Of a DNA stretch of 33,621 bases, positions 19,717-31,496 are shown one piece after another (position 1 is the stretch's first letter; each line of letters begins with the position of its first letter). Position numbers and translations under genes: made by a program. The notes under the pieces are model-generated. The model did no database searches. It was not told the origin of the DNA and saw nothing but the letters and a program-made list of their open reading frames with translations. Source of the stretch: Triparma columacea (lineage: Eukaryota; Sar; Bolidophyceae; Parmales; Triparmaceae); the NCBI GenBank assembly GCA_030267965.1, contig BRYA01001158.1:725-34345 (forward strand), written 5' to 3'.

Positions 19717-19903
19717 AGTTGCATGTCGGCACACCATCTGATACCAAAAAGCTCAGTGCGACCGTCAACCCTAACCCACCCTCCTTATCGTCCCTTCCAG
19801 CTGCAACGGCGCATGTTCATGTCCTCAACCACTTCCTAAACAAAATATAATGTCTCTCTATTTCTCTATGCAAATCTAGTCCTTTTGTCCCCCTTACCCC
19901 TCG

Positions 19904-19947
19904 CCCCCCCCCCCTCTCGTCCCTCCACCTCTATCCCCCCCCCCCCC
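19904..19947. repeat. C11 and C13 homopolymers between convergent genes
   Basis: C runs at 19904-19914 and 19935-19947 lie within a T/C-rich 237-bp gap between the stop of the 250-residue unknown and the stop of BCKDH E2. No gene is visible in the gap. Confidence 0.8.
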
Positions 19948-19953
19948 TCCACC

Positions 19954-22115
19954 TTACTTCAAGGTTGCAACCATGAGGCCAGGATTCTCCAACATTTCCT
20001 TCCACCTGTTGCTGAATCTTGCCATTGTGGCCCCGTCTACTATCCTATGATCCCCAGCCCAGCTGACAGCCATGATTTTCTCAGCCACGACGCCTCCGTC
20101 TTCGTCGAACCGAGGCAGGGTCTGGATTTTTCCAAGGGCCCCAATGGCAACCTGGGGCTTGGCAATGACTGGGCCCATGTAAGTCCCGCCGATGGCCCCG
20201 ATGTTGCTTAAAGTGAAGGTCGTACCCTCGAGGTCCTTGGAGGCGATCCCAGCCCCTCCCTGACCCTCGGCCTGCAGCCTATTGAGCTCGCCAGCGATCT
20301 CGAGGATGCTCAAGTTTTGAACGCCCTTGATGTTCGGAACCACGAGACCCTTTTCGGTGTCCATGGCGACTCCAATGTTGTGATCCCCCTTGTAGATGAT
20401 CTCGGACTCATCGTCAGAGAGGCTCGAGTTCAAAATAGGGAATTCAGTCAGAGCAATACTCGCCGCCTTGATCATCATTGGCATGTAACTCATTTTCACC
20501 CCGTATTGCTCCCCTATTACCTTCAATTCCTTTCTGAGGGCATCCAATTTTCTCATGCTGACCTCGTCGGAGTAGCCAAAATGCGGGATCTTCAGGCTTT
20601 CGTTCATACTCTGCACCATGAGCCTGGCGTACCCTCTCACTGGCTCCCTGCGCTCTCCGGCCGAGGGTCGTGTGGGGAGGGGCTTGAAGGCCTTGGGCTT
20701 GGAAGGTGCTTCAGAGGTAGTGGGGGCATGGGAAGAAGACACGGGCGCAGCCCTGGTCGGGGAGGGCGCGAAACTACGACACGCGAAGAGACGTGGAAAG
20801 GGTTTTGTAAGTGAGTGCTTAGAATTGATGCTACTTCGCCCCCCCCCCTTTTCCCCACCGCCCCCCTCATCTCACCTTTCGCCGCCAATTAGGCGCAAAA
20901 TGTCCTCCTTCAAAATCCTCCCATTCGGTCCTGTCCCCTCCACAGTGCTCAGGTCAATATTGTGCTCCTTCCCCATTTTTCTAACTGCGGGCGTTGTGAG
21001 GACCTTCGCGCCTTCTCCCACCTGGAGCCCTCCTCCCCCCATCCCTCCTGTCGAACTTGGAATGTTCAATTTTGTTTTCATCTCCCCAGGCTACGATGAG
21101 CAAAGAGTATGAAGAAATGGGTTGGGAAGATGGGTGAGAATAATGGAGCGCACGCGGGCGAGTGTGATGAGCGAAGCGAGGAGAGAGGAGAGAAGCTATG
21201 ATTTGGATCCCCAGGCAAGCCATAACATGAATCCAACGGCAACTCATAAATCTACCCAAGGAACGCAACAGTTCAGCGGCTCCCTTCACTCATCGCGCTG
21301 TCGTGTGGATATCCTCCCCTTCGCTAGGGTTATCAGCTCATCGTTTCGCTCCTTGTCTCATCTCACCTCATCAGTTGACACCTTATTTTCCTCCACGGCG
21401 CTCCCCCCGGCACCTCCCTCGACAGCAATCATCATCAAAGGCTCCCCCACGATCATCATGTCCCCGACTTCACCATTCAAGCTCTCTACGACCCCGTCAT
21501 AGCGGCTAGTGATCTCCACGGTAGCCTTGTCAGACTGAACCTCACAAATCTTGTCAAACTGCTTGACTTCATCTCCAACATTAACGAACCACTGGAGCAG
21601 CTCCACCTCGGCGATTCCTTCCCCAATGTCGGCCAGGAGGAAAGGTTGAGCCCCACCAGAGGAGAAGCAACGGAGGGCGAAATGCGTCAAGCCAGGCTGC
21701 AAAGATGGAGTAGATTGGAGGGTTTTCGAATGAAAGAATACGCAAAGAGAGGGGTCAGAGAACGCGCAAGAATGGTCAGCATTTGTCCGGGCGACCAGAT
21801 CTTCATACAATTTTGTTGCGACGTGCTTGGATGTTATTGGAATCCTAATTTCCGATCCTCTATAGGCCTCCATGGCGATTATGCTCCAACCGAATATCAT
21901 TTGTATATAACATTTTCAACAAGACGGCAACTTACCTTGAGAACACCACGCTGAGGACTGGAAATGAGGGACTTGATAGATGAGTTCGATCGGGCCGTCA
22001 AGTGAGTTGTTTTGGTTAATTTGAGCCCACACAGAGACGCTCTCTTGCCAGAGAGGCGAACGACTACACTTTCAACCCTGCTTCCTCGTAGAACTTGCGA
22101 AACTGCTCTCATCAT
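19954..22115 (-). CDS. DBT: Branched-chain 2-oxoacid dehydrogenase E2 (dihydrolipoyl transacylase), 514 aa, four exons
   Basis: This is the core acyltransferase of the mitochondrial complex that breaks down leucine, isoleucine and valine. Exons are 22115-21936, 21696-21367, 21090-20876 and 20773-19954, with introns of 239, 276 and 102 nt. Residues 1-75 are basic and Ser-rich without acids early on, typical of a mitochondrial presequence, and end near RCFSSGG. The lipoyl domain follows (LADIGEGIAEVELLQW) with the lipoylated Lys 117 in SDKATVEI. The E1/E3-binding domain at about 199-238 reads TTPAVRKMGKEHNIDLSTVEGTGPNGRI in two halves. The catalytic domain (about 250-514) ends with DHRIVDGATMARF, in which His 484 and Asp 488 are the catalytic pair. 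DIGEGI and GATMARFSNRW favour branched-chain E2 over pyruvate or 2-oxoglutarate E2. Every domain has its key residue. Confidence 0.93.
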
Positions 22116-22365
22116 GAGAAAAAGAGGTTCTGAAGATTGTTTCTAAAAGGGAAGAAAGAAAGGGTGGAAGAAGAGGAGGGATATCTTAACTCTCCCATTA
22201 AACTGTGATACGTCTATTTTCCAATACAATAACACCTCCCGTTTTTATCCGAAAGAGATACTCTCCACTCTTCTCCTCTCGTCCCCCACACGTCAATCCT
22301 TCCCCTTCTCTCACAGCAGCCCTACCAAACGTTCACACACCCTCACACCATTTTACTTGCAAGCG
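22116..22365. promoter_or_regulatory. Divergent promoter region, BCKDH E2 and THOC5
   Basis: 250 bp between two start codons facing outward. Apart from T/C-rich patches near the plus-strand start (22240-22350), no motif can be defended. Confidence 0.4.
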
Positions 22366-24331
22366 ATGCCGAAGAAATCTACCAAGGCGAGTACTCCCTC
22401 AGTACCTCAAAGTTATGCCGGAATGTACATTGAATCCACGAACGCCCTGCTAAAAATGCTGGAATCCCCCTCCAACCTACCCCCCTCGTCAGCGACTGCT
22501 CTCCTCCAACTGAAGCGTCTCTCCCGTTCATCCCTGGCGGCCCTCAAAGAGAAGGAGGACAAGCTTTTGAAGGCTAAAAAGAAAGTTGAGAGTGAGGGCT
22601 TGAAGCTACAGAATCTGCTCTACGAGAAGCAGCACCTGTTGAGGGAGATTCAGCTTGCCAAGGAGCTGCAGACCAAGAATTTGGACAAGTTGGCAACCGC
22701 AGAGTCCACCACCGCGACAGAGCTCATTCCCAACCTCTCCGAGCCCAAGACCTCTGCCGAGCACACCAAGAACCTTGACTTCCTTGCTGCCAAGTTGGAG
22801 TCCCGGAAGAGGCTGACCGAGCAGCTCACGACTGCTCACAGTACCAAAAAGCAAAAGATAGCAGAAAACGTTTCCAAGAAGGAGTTCCTTTCTTCCCTCC
22901 CCCACCACCTCGAGAACCTCGCTAAGGCTGCCAAGCCCCTTCAGCAGTACCTGTCTGTCTCCGCCAACAACATCGACCGTTCGATCTATGACGACGCCAG
23001 GACGAAGCTCACGAAGGAGCTCTACGTCCTCTTTGCGAATCTCAGCAATGCCAACGAAAGGTAAGAATGGAGTAGGATAAAGCACAGGAAATAATCGTGA
23101 CAAATGTGGAGCCTCATCGGGGATCCTCACTGGCTCAATTTAACTCCTTTCGCCCCGCCTTCGCCCCCCCCCCCAGCGTCATTGTTACCCCTACCCCGAA
23201 GTTCAATTCGAAGCCCTTCCAGACTTACTTTAAGGCCCTGAACAAGGCCCACTACAATCCCGACGAGATCAGCACCTTGACGCCCTCTCCCCACTCCGTC
23301 ACGCTAACCCTCATTGCTGCCTCGACCTCTATCACATTTTCTTTCATCCCGGCCCTGGAGATTATCACCTGTACCTCCACGGCCCCCCTCTCATACCTTT
23401 TCCCTGACGACTGTGGCTCCAAGACCCCGAATGAGACCAACTACCACAAATTTGCCGCCCACAATGGGAACAAATCCATCGTTATCCCGCCACCCTCCAC
23501 CATGCCTTCTCGTCCTTACAACTGGTGCCAGTGGTTGGCAGGGATGTATTTTTGCATCGGGAGTAAGCAGGAGAGAGTTGAACCTTCTGTCCGGGCAATC
23601 CTCAAAGCCCTCAACAACCGCGTGGCCGCGCACAAGACGTTGGCAGGATTGTTAGAAGAAGTTCAGGCGGCCTCAAAATCTAAGGGCAAGGCCAGGCTCA
23701 ACGCCGTCAACAACCTGTCTCTCCACCCCACCTGCAATTTCATCCCAGACACAGCTGCCGTAATTGATTCCTTTGAGCAACTAGAGGACGGAGCGCTCCC
23801 TCAGGCAGAGGAGGACGAGGAGGTGAGAACAAAATATACTGCGCATTGCGGAATCTCTACACACTAATGCTAACCCCCTCTGTTCGCTCCTCCTCTGCGC
23901 GCCAGGTTGAAGAGGAGGACGGGGAAAGTACGACAACAACAAGCACCGCCCCTCCTCCTACCACATCCAATTACAGCGTGACCTTCTCCTTACCCAACGA
24001 CAAGAACACTTCACTGACGTCCACCGTAAGTATTTCCTGTGAATACCCGACCAAGCCTCCGGTGTGGACCATCATCAAACCTTCCGTATCCCTCCTTTCG
24101 CCCTCCAACCTCAAGGCCCTCCAGCGCGAGGTCAATGCGGACTACAACACCCTCACTGCGCCCTCCGGCGAGGACGACGACTCCATGGACTATATCTTGA
24201 CGCACCAGATCAAGAGGGTCGCCGGAGTTTTTGAGAAGTTGGCAAGCGGAAAAGAAGCTGGGCAGATTGGAGGTGTGAGGGTGGTGAAGGGGAAAGATCG
24301 GCGGAAGATGATGGCGTTTGAAAAATCGTAA
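22366..24331 (+). CDS. THOC5: THO complex subunit 5-like protein, 588 aa, three exons
   Basis: THOC5 is a structural subunit of the nuclear THO/TREX complex, which couples transcription to mRNA export. Exons are 22366-23060, 23177-23822 and 23906-24331; introns of 116 and 83 nt use GAAAG|GTAAGA and GAG|GTGAGA donors, and the first acceptor is preceded by C11. The N-terminal half is coiled coil with the family signature LQNLLYEKQHLLREI at about residues 83-97. The middle carries a beta-rich segment (SITFSFIPALEIITC, PLSYLFPDD), then W-x-QWLAGMYF. The C-terminal exon has a second beta-rich part (YSVTFSLPND, CEYPTKPPVW) and ends with ILTHQIKRVAGVFEKL, as in family members. The length is close to animal THOC5. 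Acidic and Thr-rich linkers surround the second intron. Confidence 0.85.
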
Positions 24332-24460
24332 ATTTCCAAATAAGGCCGGTCGTCTGACAGCAAGCAAAGCATTTTTTTTCCTCTTCAGCTAACCAGCTAA
24401 ACCAAGGCTCTCATCTTTCTCCTTTTCTGCCTTTCTGTTGGGAGCAAGCAAAGTTGGGGT

Positions 24461-27400
24461 ATGCCGAGAGGGAGAGTAGACTCCATGCAGCTTCCGGGCA
24501 TGCAACGGGGCAGGGTCCGGACCGACTCGTTTAACCTTCCATCACAGGCGATGGCCTTTATCGATTCTATTCCAGGACAAGAGAAGTATAGGAAGGGGAA
24601 TAATAGACTCGGCAATCTCAACGAGGGCAAGAGGTCAAGGACTGAGAGTCGCGGGTCCATGAGCGCTGGGCTGCTTGCACGACGGCCTCCGATGGGCATG
24701 TCGATGCAGATTATGGGCGGGACGGGTCAAAGTCCAACAGGGGGAGGTTTTGCAGAAGAGGACGAGAACAACAGTAGGACAGGAAGATCATCCGTGAGCA
24801 GCATGTCAGGTAGGAGGAGTTCCAGGGGCCCTAGAGACACTGCGGGGGGTGGAGGGAGGATGCGACGTCCATCCACGACCGGAGATGCTCCCAGGGGTAA
24901 CAGGCTGAGCATGTCGTCCATGAGGAACCAGAGGAGGCAAACAGGTGGGGCAACCGCCTTGGGGAGACAGAGGAAGAAATCTGGAGGCCGGTTCGGGCGA
25001 AAGTCTGTGATTCAACAGAACACCGCAGCTTTGCCGGTGGCCCCACAAAGGAACAGAAACAAGAACAACAACAGGAACAACCACAAGAAGGCCGACAACC
25101 TGGAGAAGATGCACGTCGTCTTCGACGTCACTGATCCCAAGGCAAAAGTAAAGCGCCACTGGGAGGCATCGCTGACCAACGATCTATCTTTCTTTATGTA
25201 CCCTTCGCTAGTCGTGGGAAGCATGAAGAAAGAGAGTCCGATGTGGAGCTTGAGGGAAGAGAAAATGACGGAGGAGGAATCGATGAACGATCCTGCGATG
25301 AAGGTGACCAAGGCAAGCGCCCATCCCATTCTCGATGACAAGATGATCGAGGGTGAGGAATACTTGCGAAAGAAGATGAGAGATACCATGTATCAGAGGG
25401 AGTTGGAGAAGAGGCAGAAGGAGCTTAAGGAGGGTGAAAATAGGCAGAAAAATCTGTTGGCCGCCGCGTTGGGTTCGGGACACGATGACAAGGACCACGA
25501 CTACAATGTCGAAGTGGCCGAGGAACCAGATCATCAGAACGACGACGGCGAGGAAGCAAAAAGTAATGAGGAAGAAGAGGCCGAAGGTGAGAGTTACTTG
25601 TCGACCACCGCGAACGAACATATCATCCGTAGGTGACCCCTGCCTAACATTTGTCTCCGCCGTAGCAGAGAAAAGAGAAAAAAATAAACTGTCGAATAGA
25701 AGGGGGAAATTGTTCAAGGCAAGCATTCTTCGGAGGGCAAGTGCGGTTCCTAAGTCCTCCGTGATGGTGCTGGGTTCCAAGAAGAAGACTGCCAAGGCAC
25801 AGAGCCAGTCGGTTGAGGCTTACACCTCCATTATGAAGCGAGGCGGGAAGCTGCGAAGGGCAATTAGGTCGGTCGAGAAGCTTAACACCAAGGCCCACGA
25901 CAAGAGGGCCATCCTTGAACGGGTCGAGAAGTTCATTCCCACCAACTTGAGGGACACCAAGGTTGCCATAATGAGCTACGCCCTGTCAAAGCAGCTCAAA
26001 GACCAGGCCGCAAACATATTCTTGACCAACTTAGAACCTGAAAACGGGGACAAGTACGACAGTCACCCGAACAGTAGCATGAGGACGATGCCACGGCTTG
26101 AGGAGGAGGATGACAAAGAAGATCCCACTGAGACAGGGCTGGAAAAAAAGGGGATCGAGAACTTTGGCAACGTTGACAACCACCACCATGGTTTCCAGCA
26201 CTACTTTTATGTGGGCATGGGCGAGGCTGGGCACATGGGAGAATTCTCAGAAGGTCAGGTAGACTTGCACAATAAGCACGAATTCATAGGCGAGTCAGCT
26301 AGGCAGAGCTTCTTTGATAGGTTCCAAAGAATAGCGATCAACCAGTACGACGAGGGGGCGAGTCCCAGTAAGGCCGTCGAGAGGCTCAATGAGGACCACA
26401 GGGGGAGCCCAAGTAGTAAGAATATCATGGCCATGGCTGGCGCGTTGTCTAGGACGAGATTGTTCAGTATGGGGATGGAAAGCACGGCAGATCTGGAGCT
26501 GGAGGAGGAGAATGGGGAAGTGGAGAAAGAGGATCCTCTGGCCAAACTTCACCCGATGGATAAGTATCTAGCGACATGTATTGAAAGAAATATCGCCCCC
26601 GAGCCGCTCCTCGTTAAGAAGAGTTATTTCAGCGGGGAAAGTTTCGACGAGTGGGCAAAGGAAACGAAAGAGGCAGAGGAAGGTGGGTTTCTGATTATTA
26701 GTTGTAAAGTGTAAGTTAATGTTCAACTTACCCACCCCTTGCTCGTCTTCGCAGGAACCCACACGTACAAGGAAGACTTCTTCAAGAAACTCAAGTCAAA
26801 CTTAAAGTTCAAGCACTCTGTGGATAACCTCATATATAAAAACTTTGGAATAGGCGACGAGAAGGCAAGGGCACTTGCTGGTGCCCTAGCAAACATGCCC
26901 TTCATCAGGTTGGTCGACGTTAGCTACAACAGGCTGACTGATAAGAGTCTCCCCAACTTCCTCGACAGCCTTGTGAACCACAAAACTCTCATGAACTTGA
27001 ACTTGAGCGGAAACGCCATAAACTCTGTCGTCGCGGAGACCATCAGAGACTTCATGAAGGGGACAACTGCTCTACGGGTGCTCATCATGGAAAATTGTGG
27101 CATTACTGACAAGGAGCTCGACATATTCTCTACTGGTTTTCTGGACAACAGCGTCGTGACGAATCTGGGACTTAGCAGGAACAAAATAAGAAGCCGGGGG
27201 GGCGAAATTTTCGGAGATCTCTTCGAGAAGAATTGCAGCCTGGAAATGCTCGACCTTGGGCACAACATGATCAGCGGCAGCGGGGCCGTTGCATTCGGCC
27301 GCGGGCTAAAGGACAACACCAGATTGAAGGTGATAAACTTGGAGGTGAACCGAATGGGGTGCGAGGGGACTATGGCGATCGGGCAGAGCCTCAACACAAA

Positions 27401-29714
27401 CAAGACCCTAGAAGAGCTCAACTTGGAGTACAATGGCGTCGAGATGAAAGGTTGCTTTGTCATGGCAGCTGTCTTGAGGAAGAACACCAGCCTCAAGAAG
27501 ATGTCCCTCCTCGGAAACGCGCTGGGCGAGCAGGGAGGTCGCTGTCTGATGCGTGCGATGATGGAGGGAATGGTATGCTGGCTCAAGATGACGGGGTGCA
27601 CGTTCCAAAGTGACCTTTCCTTGGATTACGATTACAGCAACCCAGAAAAGGCTTACGACCTCGACCTGGGCGACCCCTACGGGGCTGCGCTATTGAACGA
27701 GCTAACGAACATGGCTGTTACCAAGGAGCTGTGCGGATTCAGTCACGTTAAGCACTTCACCGAAAAGAATAAGCAGGGTCAGTACGTCAAGGGTAACAGC
27801 ATTGAGATGAACTTTGAGAAGAATCGGGAAAATATCGTCGAGCTGATCGGGAAAATCCAGGAGCGCGTTAGGCAGATGAGGAGGTCTTCGATGAACGATG
27901 GTTTGAGAGAGAAGCAGACGCTTTTGTTGAAGGAAATCAAACTGAAACTAAGGGACGAGTTCAAGAAGGTTCACTCCTCGCTTCCAAAGGAGGGGAGGCT
28001 CTCTTTTTATTTCAAGTGCGACAAGAGGCTCCCTGGTCCCATGGACTGCCTGACGGACAACGCGATCGAGACGTGGATAGCAATAATCCACCACGCCAAG
28101 ACCGAGGAGGACAGAATCAATTGGCTCAAATTGGTAATGTGCGACTACTACGTGACTACGACCCAAATCCAATACGTCCTAGACAAGCTTGACTCGATGC
28201 AGAGTGATCACATGAAGCTTGACAGGAGGCAGGTGCTGCTTAGGGCTTGGATGAAGATCCTCGACAGCGACAAGAAGTTCGCTTTCATGAGTAAGCAGCT
28301 GGAGTTGGGAGATAGGAAGGGGCTGGCGAAGATGCTCGGCTTCACTAGATTCAAGCTCAACTTTTTGAACCCCACTGGGCACTGGAGGTTGGACTTGGGA
28401 GATGCGAACCACAAGGAGGTATGGCACATGATTTTGACGCTCGAAGGCAAGGAGAGAGTGGCGAGTAAGAAGAGCAGCAGAGGCGACACGAGCCAGAAGG
28501 GAAACTTCAGCAACTTCAGGAACGAGAAGTTGAACGGGGCACCCTGCGACCTTGCAAGCATGGGACACGAAGTGCTACCAGGCACGCTTGAGTTTGACTA
28601 CGTGAGCACAAATAGGCCGCCGAAGGACGCCACGCCATGCACCGAGGAGATGTTCAAGGACTGGTTGGAGTCGTTAGGGATCAACGACTCGTTGCAGGAG
28701 CCCCCGGGAGGGGTCATGTTCCAAATGTACCTGACCCACGCTGCCTGCCAACACTACTTTTCGGTTCAGCAGGCGTGCAAGCTCATCATGAACGTGGCCT
28801 CAGGCAAAGACCAGAGCGATGCCGCAGTTGCCATGTTTGCGAGGATAGTAGACCTTGAGAACTTTGATGAGCTGCTGAGGATGAGGGAGATCAAGCCAAA
28901 GTGGAAACAGAATATTGTCAACAGGTTGGGGTGGCTCAATATTGGGAACCCGATGAAGCCGGAGGGCGCCTACGATTTGGATATGATGGAGACAGACCAG
29001 AGGTTGATGCTCAGGGTGCTCACAAACATGGGAGCGGAAGAACCTGGGGTTCACGTACTCGACGTTAAGAAAAGTGATTTATCGATGCAGGAAGTTTACG
29101 GCAATAGCAGTATGTTGGGGGTGCCTATGAAGAAGCACGCTAAGCTGGAGTACGCCGAGGTCAAAGGGGAGTTGATTCCGAATTTCGACATTAGGAAAAA
29201 ATATCTGAACCACTTCTTGGTTGGCGAGAAGCCGATGAGGGACGGCGTATTCACGGTTGTGACACAGCTCAACGAATTGAAGAAGGCAAACAGGGTCACG
29301 TCAGGACCCATCAAGAAGCAGTACGAACTTTACTTAAGGGAACAGGAGAGGGCAAAGAAGAATTGGTCCCATGCCGGAGGGAAGGTGAAGGCGATGAACG
29401 CCTTCAGTGCAAGGACAAGGCAGAAGACCATGTACACCGTCAAGGTCAAGGATAGGAATGGGAGTTTTCATTCGCTTAACTATGAGGTATTTGATGACGA
29501 CGATGGGTTGAATGATGTTGACGAAGAGGACGAGGAGGAAGGAGGGGACGAGGCGGGGGGGGAGGAGATGGGGAGAGGAGAGGGCTGGGGAGGGGGAATG
29601 AGTAAGGTCACCTTCGGCGCGATCGCTTCTGCAATCTCACCATCGTCATCGCCGGGGACCCAGTCGAGGAACGTCAGACATAGAGTTGCGTTCCAAGGTT
29701 CAGGGGGACAGTAA
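24461..29714 (+). CDS. Large leucine-rich-repeat protein with paired DUF4476-like modules, 1699 aa, three exons
   Basis: Exons 24461-25586, 25669-26682 and 26755-29714; introns of 82 and 72 nt (GAAG|GTGAGA, GAAG|GTGGGT), both phase 1. Residues 1-220 are Arg/Gly/Ser-rich and disordered. The middle (220-720) is charged and helical. About 742-1000 forms ribonuclease-inhibitor-like LRRs (LMNLNLSGNAIN, LEMLDLGHNMIS, LEELNLEYNGVE). Two related modules follow at about 1149-1283 and 1347-1486. Each has a DYY or HYF turn, a helix pair with a kF/NF motif and a LG...LN..NP...LDL/LDM ending (FLNPTGHWRLDL; LNIGNPMKPEGAYDLDM), like the DUF4476 family in my memory. The tail is acidic and Gly-rich. LRR proteins of this size in flagellates are often cytoskeletal or axonemal; that is inference. 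Confidence 0.82.
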
Positions 29715-29774
29715 ACAAGAATCTGTTAAATTTGTGTCATCACTACAAATGATTTTGTCTTTTAGGGGCTGTGC

Positions 29775-31148
29775 TTATTCATGCTTGACAAGATGCCTGT
29801 TTTGTGTGGGGCCATTGCTAATCTTCTTCAAACCAGCCATCAGAAGCAGCACCCAACCACCAAGGAAGAACGAGATGATGTAGGAGAAGAAGCAGAAACC
29901 TGGAGCCCAGCACAAACCAAGGATCAAAAGTGGCTGCCTTAGTCTAGCAGGCGACTGCTTCATCCAGTCCCCCCCCCCGTCGGAAAGAGAGCCTTCACTG
30001 GAATCGGAGTCAACCCATGAGCCATCTTTATGCTTAGAAATAAACTCGCTCTTCTCCTGCCAGGTCTTGGTAATCCACTTGCCAACATCGGCCTTCTTCT
30101 TGTCGTTCGCCCTGAATTTGACGAGCGCCATAGTCTTAGAGGTAGAAGACGAAAATTTAGATTTAGGTTCTAGGGCCCCCCCTGCGGTCATCTCATTGAG
30201 CTGATGCAGAGCACTATCCAACCCGGCAAAGCCGGTCTCTAACCCCGAGAGGACCTTCTTAAAGCTCGGGAGGACCTCAGTTTCCCTGTCGTAACCCATG
30301 TCATAAGTAGGACACTCCCCCTTGTAGTTTCCGTAAATCACTGTGACATCAACAACATTGGTTGCGCTGGGTTTGTTTCCGACCAAAGCCTTGAGGCCCT
30401 TGACTCGGGGCGTCAGCACATTGTTTTGACCCTTGAACCACTCAAGCCTGTCCTTCCCCTGAGAGAACTGCCTGCAACTGTCAAGGTCCTGGGAGTTGAG
30501 GGTGGTGCCCTCAGGGAAGATAATCCTCCTTCCCTCCTTTGACCAACCCTGAATGTTGGGAAGGTCCTGGCTGGCGTTCCTCGTTACGGGAAGGAACCCA
30601 AACATCTTAACCCCGGTGCCCAAGATGGGAATGTTGGCAACGGACTCCTTGAGGACAATCCTCACATCACCAAACCACGCATTGGAGGATAGGCCCACAG
30701 CTAACCAGATGAGGAGGAAGTCTATGTCCAGCTGGTGGTTCGGCGTCAGCACGACATCGCTCGGAAGCCCGCCGGGAGGTAGGCAGAGGAGGACGGGGGG
30801 GAGAGGTGGCAGGATGGTTAGGAGGGAAACAAACCACAGGTGGCGGAACAGAGGAAGGACACTCTCTGCATAGAATGACGGAGATAGGGGGGAAAGCAGG
30901 TAAAAGGGGAGGGATAGGAGGAGGAGAGAGGCGGACACATAGAATACCATTAGAACCCTAAGAGTGAGGAGGGCAGTCTCCACCGGGGTGAGGGAGGATG
31001 ACACGATGGAAGCATCAGAGGGAGGTGATGCAGGGGAGTAGAGAGACTCCGTGAGGGAAACCAAACGATCGCGCAGCGGGGAAGACGGAGGAGCGGGGGG
31101 AGGGAGGGGGGTTGGGAGAGGTGTTCTTGGTTCGAAGGACATCGGCAT
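29775..31148 (-). CDS. Lysophosphatidic-acid/lysocardiolipin-type acyltransferase, 457 aa
   Basis: It transfers an acyl chain from acyl-CoA to a lysophospholipid in a membrane. Single exon, ATG 31148 to stop 29775. Two hydrophobic segments at about 60-85 and 103-123 precede the PlsC domain. Block I is NHQLDID (His 138 and Asp 143, the HX4D catalytic pair), and block III is IFPEGTTL (Glu 213, Gly 214) for substrate phosphate binding. VRIVLKESVANIPILG between them fits block II. A C-terminal hydrophobic pair at about 405-440 (LLILGLCWAPGFCFF, GGWVLLLMAGL) anchors the tail. This layout is like the AGPAT3/4/5-LCLAT1 group rather than short bacterial PlsC. The N-terminus is Pro/Ser-rich. ER or mitochondrial membrane is likely, but the choice cannot be made here. 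Confidence 0.87.
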   Translation of the reverse strand: MPMSFEPRTPLPTPLPPPAPPSSPLRDRLVSLTESLYSPASPPSDASIVSSSLTPVETALLTLRVLMVFYVSASLLLLSLPFYLLSPLSPSFYAESVLPLFRHLWFVSLLTILPPLPPVLLCLPPGGLPSDVVLTPNHQLDIDFLLIWLAVGLSSNAWFGDVRIVLKESVANIPILGTGVKMFGFLPVTRNASQDLPNIQGWSKEGRRIIFPEGTTLNSQDLDSCRQFSQGKDRLEWFKGQNNVLTPRVKGLKALVGNKPSATNVVDVTVIYGNYKGECPTYDMGYDRETEVLPSFKKVLSGLETGFAGLDSALHQLNEMTAGGALEPKSKFSSSTSKTMALVKFRANDKKKADVGKWITKTWQEKSEFISKHKDGSWVDSDSSEGSLSDGGGDWMKQSPARLRQPLLILGLCWAPGFCFFSYIISFFLGGWVLLLMAGLKKISNGPTQNRHLVKHE

Positions 31149-31496
31149 AATTGCTAGGGAGTGGTATTTGTGCTAGAAGGGATAGTAAGGTGATAAAACG
31201 ACTACAAACGTTGTGGATTCTTTATAAGTAGGAGTAGGGCTAAGGAGAAGTGTTGTTAGCTACAGGGATAGGAAGTTATCCTGTCAGATGCAAATTGAGC
31301 AAAATTGATGTGTCATATTATTTAGGATTAGGTTTCATTGAGGGGGAATTCGAACGGAATAAGGACAGAGGGGCACAACATCTTGAGTTAATGTCTCAAA
31401 CTGGCACCATTAAACACTCAAACGATATAGGTTCAATAACATCAATCACCCCCCCGGCAGACGCCTTCCTCCAATCAAGCCCTCCCCCTAGAATTG
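31149..31496. promoter_or_regulatory. Divergent promoter region, acyltransferase and ALKBH7-like gene
   Basis: 348 bp between outward-facing starts. It contains an imperfect hairpin, ACAGGGATA at 31262-31270 and TATCCTGT at 31277-31284, and a shorter TTGAG/CTCAA pair near 31385-31400. A plus-strand frame without a good ATG crosses the right half, but I see no protein signal in it. Confidence 0.35.

Noticed and set aside
26924..27601. 225-residue minus-strand frame inside the LRR region
   Set aside because: The plus strand encodes regular leucine-rich repeats here; the antisense frame is Ser/Pro-rich with no motif.
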